A DNA stretch of 64,000 nucleotides from Nematostella vectensis (taxonomy: Eukaryota; Cnidaria; Anthozoa; Actiniaria; Edwardsiidae), in assembly GCF_932526225.1 (NCBI RefSeq), contig NC_064038.1, positions 1,986,001-2,050,000 on the forward strand, written 5' to 3'. The notes beneath the pieces are model-generated. The model saw only the letters and a list, made by a program, of their open reading frames with translations, searched no databases and was not told the DNA's origin. Below, in pieces: positions 10,906 to 24,500 of this stretch. The stretch's first letter is position 1; each line of letters opens with the position of its first letter. Position numbers and translations under genes: made by a program.

Positions 10906-11996
10906 GCGGGCACTTGACTACTAACGCAGCGACCCGGGTTCGATTCCCGCTGATAGCCTATTTTTTTTTCTTTATTTTTTTTTAAATATCGATACTTAAT
11001 TATACTGTTCTTGGTGTGTCATGACATAAAAAGAAGGTATAGGGACATTTTTATGTACTCTCAGCATCTTTGATGTGCTCATGCTTTGTTCAGGATCCTG
11101 TACATATTTTATGCACACAAGAACTAACTAGATTCCTTGGATAACTTGATTAAGTAGATTCTAACATAGAGCATAGCGCTCGATAGATTGATATACCTTT
11201 TTTCCGAGTATACTGTTTTATTTTTCCTAATGTTACTTTTTGGAATTTACATTCGGAAAAAAAATTATCGATTGTAACCGTTTGGAGGTTACACTCGTAA
11301 AACAAATTCCCGAATGTAACCCTGAAGCTTTTCCCGAATGTAACCTCCAGTCCGATGGTGACTTTGCTTGGGATAGTTTACGATACCAATAGTATTAAAA
11401 GTAATTTTCATTACAATTCCCTTCAGCAATGCCACGTTAGTCTTTCGTTGCGGGCACTTGACTACTAACGCAGCTACCCTGGTTCGATTCCCGCTGATAG
11501 CCAATTTTTTTTTCTTTATTTTTTTTTTAAATATCGATACTTAATTATACTGTTCTTGGTGTGTCATGACATAAAAGGAAGGCATAGGGACATTTTTATG
11601 TACTCTCAGCATCTTTGATGTGCTCATGTTTTGTTCAGGATCCTGTACATATTTTATGCACACAAGAACTAACTAGATTCCTTGGATAACTTGATTAAGT
11701 AGATTCTAACATAGAGCATAGCGCTCGATAGATTGATATACCTTTTTTTCCGAGTATACTGTTTTATTTTTCCTAATGTTACTTTTTGGAATTTACATTC
11801 GGAAAAAAAAATTATCTATTGTAACCTTTTGGAGGTTACACTCGTAAAACAAATTCCCGCATGTAACCCTGAAGCTTTTCCCGAATGTAACCTCCAGTCC
11901 GATGGTGACTTTGCTTGGGATAGTTTACGATACCAATAGTATTAAAAGTAATTTTCATTACAATTCCCTTCAGCAATGCCACGTTAGTCTTTCGTT

Positions 11997-13631
11997 GCGG
12001 GCACTTGACTACTAACGCAGCGACCTGGGTTCTATTCCCGCTAATAGCCTATTTTTTTTTCTTTATTTTTTTTTTTAAATCGATACTTAATTATACTGTT
12101 CTTGGTGTGTCATGACATAAAAAGAAGGTATAGGGACATTTTTATGTACTCTCAGCATCTTTGATGTGCTCATGCTTTGTTCAGGATCCTGAACATATTT
12201 TATGCACACAAGAACTAACTAGATTCCTTGGATAACTTGATTAAGTAGATTCTAACATAGAGCATAGTGCTCGATAGATTGATATACCTTTTTTTCCGAG
12301 TATACTGTTTTATTTTTCCTAATTTTCCTTTTTGGAATTTACATTCGGAAAAAAATTATCGATTGTAACCTTTTGAGGTTACACTCGTAAAACAAATTCC
12401 CGAATGTAACCCTGAAGCTTTTCCCGAATGTAACCTCCAGTCCGATGGTGACTTTGCTTGGGATAGTATATGATACCAATAGTATTAAAAGTAACTTTCA
12501 TTACAATTCCCTTCAGCAATGCCACGTTAGTCTTTCGTTGCGGGCACTTGACTACTAACGCAGCGACCCGGGTTCGATTCCCGCTGATAGCCTATTTTTT
12601 TTCTTTCTTTTTTTTTTTAATTACGATACTTAATTATACTGTTCTTGGTGTGTCATGACATAAAACGAAGGTATAGGGACATTTTTATGTACTCTCAGCA
12701 TCTTTGATGTGCTCATGCTTTGTTCAGGATCCTGCACATATTTTATGCACACAAGAACTAACTAGATTCCTTGGATAACTTGATTAAGTAGATTCTAACA
12801 TAGAGCATAGCGCTCGATAGATTGATATACCTTTTTTTCCGAGTATACTGTTTTACTTTCCTAATGTTACTTTTTTGGAATTTACATTTGGAAAAAAAAT
12901 TATCGATTGTAACCTTTTGGAGGTTACACTCGTAAAACAAATTCCCGAATGTAACCCTGAAGTTTTTCCCGAATGTAACCTCCAGTCCGATGGTGACTTT
13001 GCTTGGGATAGTTTACGATACCAATAGTATTAAAAGTAATTTTCATTACAATTACCTTCAGCAATGCCACGTTAGTCTTTCGTTGCGGGCACTTGACTAC
13101 TAACGCAGCGACCCGGGTTCGATTCCCGCTGATAGCCTATTTTTTTTTCTTTATTTATTTTTTTTTAAATCGATACTTAATTATACTGTTCTTGGTGTGT
13201 CATGACATAAAAAGAAGGTATAGGGACATTTTTATGTACTCTCAGCATCTTTGATGTGCTCATGCTTTGTTCAGGATCCTGTACATATTTTATGCACACA
13301 AGAACTAACTAGATTCCTTGGATAACTTGATTAAGTAGATTCTAACATAGAGCATAGCGCTCGATAGATTGATATACCTTTTTTTCCGAGTATACTGTTT
13401 TATTTTTCCTAATGTTCCTTTTTGGAATTTACATTCGGAAAAAAAATTATCGATTGTAACCTTTTGGAGGTTACACTCGTAAAACAAATTCCCGAATGTA
13501 ACCCTGAAGCTTTTCCCGAATGTAACCTCCAGTCCGATGGTGACTTTGCTTGGGATAGTTTACGATACCAATAGTATTAAAAGTAATTTTCATTACAATT
13601 CCCTTCAGCAATGCCACGTTAGTCTTTCGTT
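11997..13631 (+). repeat. Higher-order block B, copy 2
   Basis: Second copy of the 3-unit block at 5454-7088, offset 6,543 bp. It has acquired private changes: GCATAGTGCTC near 12265, CATTTGGAAA near 12887 and GAAGTTTTTCCC near 12960. The unit that follows (13632) again matches the first unit of the window and unit 7089, so the block junctions fall at the same phase each time. Confidence 0.85.
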
Positions 13632-14175
13632 GCGGGCACTTGACTACTAACGCAGCAACCCGGGCTCGATTTCCGCTGATAGCCTATTTTTTTTTCTTTT
13701 TTTTTTTTTAAATATCGATACTTAATTATACTGTTCTTGGTGTGTCATGACATAAAAAGAAGGTATAGGGACATTTTTATGTACTCTCAGCATCTTTGAT
13801 GTGCTCATGCTTTGTTCAGGATCCTGTACATATTTTATGCACACAAGAACTAACTAGATTCCTTGGATAACTTGATTAAGTAGATTCTAACATAGAGCAT
13901 AGCGCTCGATAGATTGATATACCTTTTTTCCGAGTATACTGTTTTATTTTTCCTAATGTTACTTTTTGGAATTTACATTCGGAAAAAAAATTATCGATTG
14001 TAACCTTTTGGAGGTTACACTCGTAAAACAAATTCCCGAATGTAACCCTGAAGCTTTCCCCGAATGTAACCTCCAGTCCGATGGTGACTTTGCTTGGGAT
14101 AGTTTACGATACCAATAGTATTAAAAGTAATTTTCATTACAATTCCCTTCAGCAATGCCACGTTAGTCTTTCGTT

Positions 14176-17100
14176 GCGGGCACTTGACTACTAACGCAGC
14201 GACCCGGGTTCGATTCCCGCTGATAGCCTATTTTTTTTTTCTTTATTTATTTTTTTTTAATCGATACTTAATTATACTGTTCTTGGTGTGTCATGACATA
14301 AAAAGAAGGTATAGGGACATTTTTATGTACTCTCAGCATCTTTGATGTGCTCATGCTTTGTTCAGGATCCTGTACATATTTTATGCACACAAGAACTAAC
14401 TAGATTCCTTGGATAACTTGATTAAGTAGATTCTAACATAGAGCATAGCGCTCAATAGATTGATATACCTTTTTTTCCGAGTATACTGTTTTATTTTTCC
14501 TAATGTTCCTTTTTGGAATTTACATTCGGAAAAAAAATTATCGATTGTAACCTTTTGGAGGTTACACTCGTAAAACAAATTCCCGAATGTAACCCTGAAG
14601 CTTTTCCCGAATGTAACCTCCAGTCCGATGGTGACTTTGCTTGGGATAGTTTACGATACCAATAGTATTAAAAGTAATTTTCATTACAATTCCCTTCAGC
14701 AATGTCACGTTAGTCTTTCGTTGCGGGCACTTGACTACTAACGCAGCGACCCGGGTTCGATTCCCGCTGATAGCCTATTTTTGTTTCTTTATTTTTTTTT
14801 TTAAATATCGATACTTAATTATACTGTTCTTGGTGTGTCATGACATAAAAAGAAGGTATAGGGACATTTTTATGTACTCTCAGCATCTTTGATGTGCTCA
14901 TGCATTGTTCAGGATCCTGTACATATTTTATGCACACAAGAACTTACTAGATTCCTTGGATAACTTGATTAAGTAGATTCTAACATAGAGCATAGCGCTC
15001 GATAGATTGATTTACCTTTTTTCCGAGTATACTGTTTTATTTTTCCTAATGTTACTTTTTGGAATTTACATTCGGAAAAAAAATTATCGATTGTAACCTT
15101 TTGGAGGTTACACTCGTAAAACAAATTCCCGAATGTAACCCTGAAGCTTTTCCCGAATGTAACCTCCAGTCCGATGGTGACTTTGGTTGGGATAGTTTAC
15201 GATACCAATAGTATTAAAAGTAATTTTCATTTCAATTCCCTTCAGCAATGCCACGTTAGTCTTTCGTTGCGGGCACTTGACTACTAACGCAGCGACCCGG
15301 GTTCGATTCCCGCTGATAGCCTATTTTTTTTCTTTCTTTTTTTTTTAAATATCGATACTTAATTATACTGTTCTTGGTGTGTCATGACATAAAACGAAGG
15401 TATAGGGACATTTTTATGTACTCTCAGCATCTTTGATGTGCTCATGCTTTGTTCAGGATCCTGCACATATTTTATGCACACAAGAACTAACTAGATTCCT
15501 TGGATAACTTGATTAAGTAGATTCTAACATAGAGCATAGCGCTCGATAGATTGATATACCTTTTTTTCCGAGTATACTGTTTTACTTTCCTAATGTTACT
15601 TTTTGGAATTTACATTCGGAAAAAAAATTATCGATTGTAACCTTTTGGAGGTTACACTCGTAAAACAAATTCCCGAATGTAACCCTGAAGCTTTCCCCGA
15701 ATGTAACCTCCAGTCCGATGGTGACTTTGCTTGGGATAGTTTACGATACCAATAGTATTAAAAGTAATTTTCATTACAATTCCCTTCAGCAATGCCACGT
15801 TAGTCTTTCGTTGCGGGCACTTGACTACTAACGCAGCGACCCGGGTTCGATTCCCGCTGATAGCCTATTTTTTTTTCTTTATTTATTTTTTTTTAATCGA
15901 TACTTAATTATACTGTTCTTGGTGTGTCATGACATAAAAAGAAGGTATAGGGACATTTTTATGTACTCTCAGCATCTTTGATGTGCTCATGCTTTGTTCA
16001 GGATCCTGTACATATTTTATGCACACAAGAACTAACTAGATTCCTTGGATAACTTGATTAAGTAGATTCTAACATAGAGCATAGCGCTCGATAGATTGAT
16101 ATACCTTTTTTTCCGAGTATACTGTTTAATTTTTCCTAATGTTCCTTTTTGGAATTTACATTCGGAAAAAAAATTATCGATTGTAACCTTTTGGAGGTTA
16201 CACTCGTAAAACAAATTCCCGAATGTAACCCTGAAGCTTTTCCCGAATGTAACCTCCAGTCCGATGGTGACTTTGCTTGGGATAGTTTACGATACCAATA
16301 GTATTAAAAGTAATTTTCATTACAATTCCCTTCAGCAATGTCACGTTAGTCTTTCGTTGCGGGCACTTGACTACTAACGCAGCGACCCGGGTTCGATTCC
16401 CGCTGATAGCCTATTTTTGTTTCTTTATTTTTTTTTTTAAATATCGATACTTAATTATACTGTTCTTGGTGTGTCATGACATAAAAAGAAGGTATAGGGA
16501 CATTTTTATGTACTCTCAGCATCTTTGATGTGCTCATGCATTGTTCAGGATCCTGTACATATTTTATGCACACAAGAACTTACTAGATTCCTTGGATAAC
16601 TTGATTAAGTAGATTCTAACATAGAGCATAGCGCTCGATAGATTGATTTACCTTTTTTCCGAGTATACTGTTTTATTTTTCCTAATGTTACTTTTTGGAA
16701 TTTACATTCGGAAAAAAAATTATCGATTGTAACCTTTTGGAGGTTACACTCGTAAAACAAATTCCCGAATGTAACCCTGAAGCTTTTCCCGAATGTAACC
16801 TCCAGTCCGATGGTGACTTTGGTTGGGATAGTTTACGATACCAATAGTATTAAAAGTAATTTTCATTTCAATTCCCTTCAGCAATGCCACGTTAGTCTTT
16901 CGTTGCGGGCACTTGACTACTAACGCAGCGACCCGGGTTCGATTCCCGCTGATAGCCTATTTTTTTTCTTTCTTTTTTTTTTAAATATCGATACTTAATT
17001 ATACTGTTCTTGGTGTGTCATGACATAAAACGAAGGTATAGGGACATTTTTATGTACTCTCAGCATCTTTGATGTGTTCATGCTTTGTTCAGGATCCTGC

Positions 17101-18541
17101 ACATATTTTATGCACACAAGAACTAACTAGATTCCTTGGATAACTTGATTAAGTAGATTCTAACATAGAGCATAGCGCTCGATAGATTGATATACCTTTT
17201 TTTCCGAGTATACTGTTTTACTTTCCTAATGTTACTTTTTGGAATTTACATTCGGAAAAAAAATTATCGATTGTAACCTTTTGGAGGTTACACTCGTAAA
17301 ACAAATTCCCGAATGTAACCCTGAAGCTTTCCCCGAATGTAACCTCCAGTCCGATGGTGACTTTGCTTGGGATAGTTTACGATACCAATAGTATTAAAAG
17401 TAATTTTCATTACAATTCCCTTCAGCAATGCCACGTTAGTCTTTCGTTGCGGGCACTTGACTACTAACGCAGCGACCCGGGTTCGATTCCCGCTGATAGC
17501 CTATTTTTTTTTCTTTATTTATTTTTTTTTAATCGATACTTAATTATACTGTTCTTGGTGTGTCATGACATAAAAAGAAGGTATAGGGACATTTTTATGT
17601 ACTCTCAGCATCTTTGATGTGCTCATGCTTTGTTCAGGATCCTGTACATATTTTATGCACACAAGAACTAACTAGATTCCTTGGATAACTTGATTAAGTA
17701 GATTCTAACATAGAGCATAGCGCTCGATAGATTGATATACCTTTTTTTCCGAGTATACTGTTTTATTTTTCCTAATGTTCCTTTTTGGAATTTACATTCG
17801 GAAAAAAAATTATCGATTGTAACCTTTTGGAGGTTACACTCGTAAAACAAATTTCCGAATGTAACCCTGAAGCTTTTCCCGAATGTAACCTCCAGTCCGA
17901 TGGTGACTTTGCTTGGGATAGTTTACGATACCAATAGTATTAAAAGTAATTTTCATTACAATTCCCTTCAGCAATGTCACGTTAGTCTTTCGTTGCGGGC
18001 ACTTGACTACTAACGCAGCGACCCGGGTTCGATTCCCGCTGATAGCCTATTTTTGTTTCTTTATTTTTTTTTTATAAAAATCGATACTTAATTATACTGT
18101 TCTTGGTGTGTCATGACATAAAAAGAAGGTATAGGGACATTTTTATGTACTCTCAGCATCTTTGATGTGCTCATGCATTGTTCAGGATCCTGTACATATT
18201 TTATGCACACAAGAACTAACTAGATTCCTTGGATAACTTGATTAAGTAGATTCTAACATAGAGCATAGCGCTCGATAGATTGATTTACCTTTTTTCCGAG
18301 TATACTGTTTTATTTTTCCTAATGTTACTTTTTGGAATTTACATTCGGAAAAAAAATTATCGATTGTAACCTTTTGGAGGTTACACTCGTAAAACAAATT
18401 CCCGAATGTAACCCTGAAGCTTTTCCCGAATGTAACCTCCAGTCCGATGGTGACTTTGGTTGGGATAGTTTACGATACCAATAGTATTAAAAGTAATTTT
18501 CATTTCAATTCCCTTCAGCAATGCCACGTTAGTCTTTCGTT
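14176..18541 (+). repeat. Three-unit higher-order repeat, 1,636-bp period
   Basis: Markers repeat every 1,636-1,637 bp: 14176, 15813, 17449; 14723, 16359, 17995; 15269, 16905. Class marks in order are a TTTAATCGAT tract, a unit with ATGCATTGTTC, TTGATTTACC and TTTGGTTGGG plus CATTTCAATT, and a unit with AAACGAAGG and AGCTTTCCCCG. Private changes mark single copies: GCTCAATAG near 14450, GATGTGTTCATG near 17075, CAAATTTCCG near 17849 and a TTATAAAAATCG tract near 18075. The last two reappear at 27.7-27.9 kb. Confidence 0.85.
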
Positions 18542-21500
18542 GCGGGCACTTGACTACTAACGCAGCGACCCGGGTTCGATTCCCGCTGATAGCCTATTTT
18601 TTTTTTTTTTTTTTTTTTTTAAATATCGATACTTAATTATACTGTTCTTGGTGTGTCATGACATAAAAAGAAGGTATAGGGACATTTTTATGTACTCTCA
18701 GCATCTTTGATGTGCTCATGCTTTGTTCAGGATCCTGCACATATTTTATGCACACAAGAACTAACTAGATTCCTTGGATAACTTGATTAAGTAGATTCTA
18801 ACATAGAGCATAGCGCTCGATAGATTGATATACCTTTTTTTCCGAGTATACTGTTTTATTTTCCTAATGTTACTTTTTGGAATTTACATTCGGAAAAAAA
18901 AATTATCGATTGTAACCTTTTGGAGGTTACACTCGTAAAACAAATTCCCGAATGTAACCCTGAAGCTTTTCCCGAATGTAACCTCCAGTCCGATGGTGAC
19001 TTTGCTTGGGATAGTTTACGATACCAATAGTATTAAAAGTAATTTTCATTACAATTCCCTTCAGCAATGCCACGTTAGTCTTTCGTTGCGGGCACTTGAC
19101 TACTAACGCAGCTACCCGGGTTCGATTCTTGCTGATAGCCTATTTTTTTTCTTTCTTTTTTTTTAAATATCGATACTTAATTATACTGTTCTTGGTGTGT
19201 CATGACATAAAAAGAAGGTATAGGGACAGGGACATTTTTATGTACTCTCAGCATCTTTGATGTGCTCATGCATTGTTCAGGATCCTGTACATATTTTATG
19301 CACACAAGAACTTACTAGATTCCTTGGATAACTTGATTAAGTAGATTCTAACATAGAGCATAGCGCTCGATAGATTGATTTACCTTTTTTCCGAGTATAC
19401 TGTTTTATTTTTCCTAATGTTACTTTTTGGAATTTACATTCGGAAAAAAAATTATCGATTGTAACCTTTTGGAGGTTACACTCGTAAAACAAATTCCCGA
19501 ATGTAACCCTGAAGCTTTTCCCGAATGTAACCTCCAGTCCGATGGTGACTTTGGTTGGGATAGTTTACGATACCAATAGTATTAAAAGTAATTTTCATTT
19601 CAATTCCCTTCAGCAATGCCACGTTAGTCTTTCGTTGCGGGCACTTGACTACTAACGCAGCGACCCGGGTTCGATTCCCGCTGATAGCCTATTTTTTTTC
19701 TTTCTTTTTTTTTTAAATATCGATACTTAATTATACTGTTCTTGGTGTGTCATGACATAAAACGAAGGTATAGGGACATTTTTATGTACTCTCAGCATCT
19801 TTGATGTGCTCATGCTTTGTTCAGGATCCTGCACATATTTTATGCACACAAGAACTAACTAGATTCCTTGGATAACTTGATTAAGTAGATTCTAACATAG
19901 AGCATAGCGCTCGATAGATTGATATACCTTTTTTTCCGAGTATACTGTTTTACTTTCCTAATGTTACTTTTTGGAATTTACATTCGGAAAAAAAATTATC
20001 GATTGTAACCTTTTGGAGGTTACACTCGTAAAACAAATTCCCGAATGTAACCCTGAAGCTTTCCCCGAATGTAACCTCCAGTCCGATGGTGACTTTGCTT
20101 GGGATAGTTTACGATACCAATAGTATTAAAAGTAATTTTCATTACAATTCCCTTCAGCAATGCCACGTTAGTCTTTCGTTGCGGGCACTTGACTACTAAC
20201 GCAGCGACCCGGGTTCGATTCCCGCTGATAGCCTATTTTTTTTTCTTTATTTATTTTTTTTTAATCGATACTTAATTATACTGTTCTTGGTGTGTCATGA
20301 CATAAAAAGAAGGTATAGGGACATTTTTATGTACTCTCAGCATCTTTGATGTGCTCATGCTTTGTTCAGGATCCTGTACATATTTTATGCACACAAGAAC
20401 TAACTAGATTCCTTGGATAACTTGATTAAGTAGATTCTAACATAGAGCATAGCGCTCGATAGATTGATATACCTTTTTTTCCGAGTATACTGTTTTATTT
20501 TTCCTAATGTTCCTTTTTGGAATTTACATTCGGAAAAAAAATTATCGATTGTAACCTTTTGGAGGTTACACTCGTAAAACAAATTCCCGAATGTAACCCT
20601 GAAGCTTTTCCCGAATGTAACCTCCAGTCCGATGGTGACTTTGCTTGGGATAGTTTACGATACCAATAGTATTAAAAGTAATTTTCATTACAATTCCCTT
20701 CAGCAATGTCACGTTAGTCTTTCGTTGCGGGCACTTGACTACTAACGCAGCGACCCGGGTTCGATTCCCGCTGATAGCCTATTTTTGTTTCTTTATTTTT
20801 TTTTTTAAAAATCGATACTTAATTATACTGTTCTTGGTGTGTCATGACATAAAAAGAAGGTATAGGGACATTTTTATGTACTCTCAGCATCTTTGATGTG
20901 CTCATGCATTGTTCAGGATCCTGTACATATTTTATGCACACAAGAACTAACTAGATTCCTTGGATAACTTGATTAAGTAGATTCTAACATAGAGCATAGC
21001 GCTCGATAGATTGATTTACCTTTTTTCCGAGTATACTGTTTTATTTTTCCTAATGTTACTTTTTGGAATTTACATTCGGAAAAAAAATTATCGATTGTAA
21101 CCTTTTGGAGGTTACACTCGTAAAACAAATTCCCGAATGTAACCCTGAAGCTTTTCCCGAATGTAACCTCCAGTCCGATGGTGACTTTGGTTGGGATAGT
21201 TTACGATACCAATAGTATTAAAAGTAATTTTCATTTCAATTCCCTTCAGCAATGCCACGTTAGTCTTTCGTTGCGGGCACTTGACTACTAACGCAGCGAC
21301 CCGGGTTCGATTCCCGCTGATAGCCTATTTTTTTTTTTTTTTTTTTTTTTTAAATATCGATACTTAATTATACTGTTCTTGGTGTGTCATGACATAAAAA
21401 GAAGGTATAGGGACATTTTTATGTACTCTCAGCATCTTTGATGTGCTCATGCTTTGTTCAGGATCCTGCACATATTTTATGCACACAAGAACTAACTAGA

Positions 21501-24500
21501 TTCCTTGGATAACTTGATTAAGTAGATTCTAACATAGAGCATAGCGCTCGATAGATTGATATACCTTTTTTTCCGAGTATACTGTTTTATTTTCCTAATG
21601 TTACTTTTTGGAATTTACATTCGGAAAAAAAAATTATCGATTGTAACCTTTTGGAGGTTACACTCGTAAAACAAATTCCCGAATGTAACCCTGAAGCTTT
21701 TCCCGAATGTAACCTCCAGTCCGATGGTGACTTTGCTTGGGATAGTTTACGATACCAATAGTATTAAAAGTAATTTTCATTACAATTCCCTTCAGCAATG
21801 CCACGTTAGTCTTTCGTTGCGGGCACTTGACTACTAACGCAGCTACCCGGGTTCGATTCTTGCTGATAGCCTATTTTTTTTCTTTCTTTTTTTTTAAATA
21901 TCGATACTTAATTATACTGTTCTTGGTGTGTCATGACATAAAAAGAAGGTATAGGGACATTTTTATGTACTCTCAGCATCTTTGATGTGCTCATGCTTTG
22001 TTCAGGATCCTGCACATATTTTATGCACACAAGAACTAACTAGATTCCTTGGATAACATGATTAAGTAGATTCTAACATAGAGCATAGCGCTCGATAGAT
22101 TGATATACCTTTTTTTCCGAGTATACTGTTTTATTTTTCCTAATGAGACTTTTTGGAATTTACATTCGGAAAAAAAATTATCGATTGTAACCTTTTGGAG
22201 GTTACACTCGTAAAACAAATTCCCGAATGTAACCCTGAAGCTTTTCCCGAATGTAACCTCCAGTCCGATGGTGACTTTGCTTGGGATTGTTTACGATACC
22301 AATAGTATTAAAAGTAATTTTCATTACAATTCCCTTCAGCAATGCCACGTTAGTCTTTCGTTGCGGGCACTTGACTACTAACGCAGCTACCCGGGTTCGA
22401 TTCCCGCTGATAGCCTATTTTTTTTCTTTATTTATTTTTTTTTAAATCGATACTTAATTATACTGTTCTTGGTGTGTCATGACATAAAAAGAAGGTATAG
22501 GGACATTTTTATGTACTCTCAGCATCTTTGATGTGCTCATGCTTTGTTCAGGATCCTGTACATATTTTATGCACACAAGAACTAACTAGATTCCTTGGAT
22601 AACTTGATTAAGTAGATTCTAACATAGAGCATAGCGCTCGATAGATTGATTTACCTTTTTTTACGAGTATACTGTTTTATTTTTCCTAATGTTCCTTTTT
22701 GGAATTTACATTCGGAAAAAAAATTATCGATTGTAACCTTTTGGAGGTTACACTCGTAAAACAAATTCCCGAATGTAACCCTGAAGCTTTTCCCGAATGT
22801 AACCTCCAGTCCGATGGTGACTTTGCTTGGGATAGTTTACGATACCAATAGTATTAAAAGTTATTTTCATTACAATTCCCTTCAGCAATGTCACGTTAGT
22901 CTTTCGTTGCGGGCACTTGACTACTAACGCAGCGACCCGGGTTCGATTCCCGCTGATAGCCTATTTTTGTTTCTTTATTTTTTTTTTTAAATATCGATAC
23001 TTAATTATACTGTTCTTGGTGTGTCATGACATAAAAAGTAGGTATAGGGACATTTTTATGTACTCTCAGCATCTTTGATGTGCTCATGCTTTGTTCAGGA
23101 TCCTGTACATATTTTATGCACACAAGAACTAACTAGATTCCTTGGATAACTTGATTAAGTAGATTCTAACATAGAGCATAGCGCTCGATAGATTGATATA
23201 CCTTTTTTCCGAGTATACTGTTTTATTTTTCCTAATGTTACTTTTTGGAATTTACATTCGGAAAAAAAATTATCGATTGTAACCTTTTGGAGGTTACACT
23301 CGTAAAACAAATTCCCGAATGTAACCCTGAAGCTTTTCCCGAATGTAACCTCCAGTCCGATGGTGACTTTGGTTGGGATAGTTTACGATACCAATAGTAT
23401 TAAAAGTAATTTTCATTTCAATTCCCTTCAGCAATGCCACGTTAGTCTTTTGTTGCGGGCACTTGACTACTAACGCAGCGACCCGGGTTCGATTCCCGCT
23501 GATAGCCTATTTTTTTTCTTTCTTTTTTTTTTAAATATCGATACTTAATTATACTGTTCTTGGTGTGTCATGACATAAAAAGAAGGTATAGGGACATTTT
23601 TATGTACTCTCAGCATCTTTGATGTGCTCATGCTTTGTTCAGGATCCTGCACATATTTTATGCACACAAGAACTAACTAGATTCCTTGGATAACATGATT
23701 AAGTAGATTCTAACATAGAGCATAGCGCTCGATAGATTGATATACCTTTTTTTCCGAGTATACTGTTTTATTTGTCCTAATGAGACTTTTTGGAATTTAC
23801 ATTCGGAAAAAAAATTATCGATTGTAACCTTTTGGAGGTTACACTCGTAAAACAAATTCCCGAATGTAACCCTGAAGCTTTTCCCGAATGTAACCTCCAG
23901 TCCGATGGTGACTTTGCTTGGGATTGTTTACGATACCAATAGTATTAAAAGTAATTTTCATTACAATTCCCTTCAGCAATGCCACGTTAGTCTTTCGTTG
24001 CGGGCACTTGACTACTAACGCAGCGACCCGGGTTCGATTCCCGCTGATAGCCTATTTTTTTTCTTTCTTTTTTTTTTAATATCGATACTTAATTATACTG
24101 TTCTTGGTGTGTCATGACATAAAAAGAAGGTATAGGGACATTTTTATGTACTCTCAGCATCTTTGATGTGCTCATGCTTTGTTCAGGATCCTGCACATAT
24201 TTTATGCACACAAGAACTAACTAGATTCCTTGGATAACATGATTAAGTAGATTCTAACATAGAGCATAGCGCTCGATAGATTGATATACCTTTTTTTCCG
24301 AGTATACTGTTTTATTTTTCCTAATGAGACTTTTTGGAATTTACATTCGCAAAAAACATTATCGATTGTAACCTTTTGGAGGTTACACTCGTAAAACAAA
24401 TTCCCGAATGTAACCCTGAAGCTTTTCCCGATTGTAACCTCCAGTCCGATGGTGACTTTGCTTGGGATAGTTTACGATACCAATAGTATTAAAAGTAATT

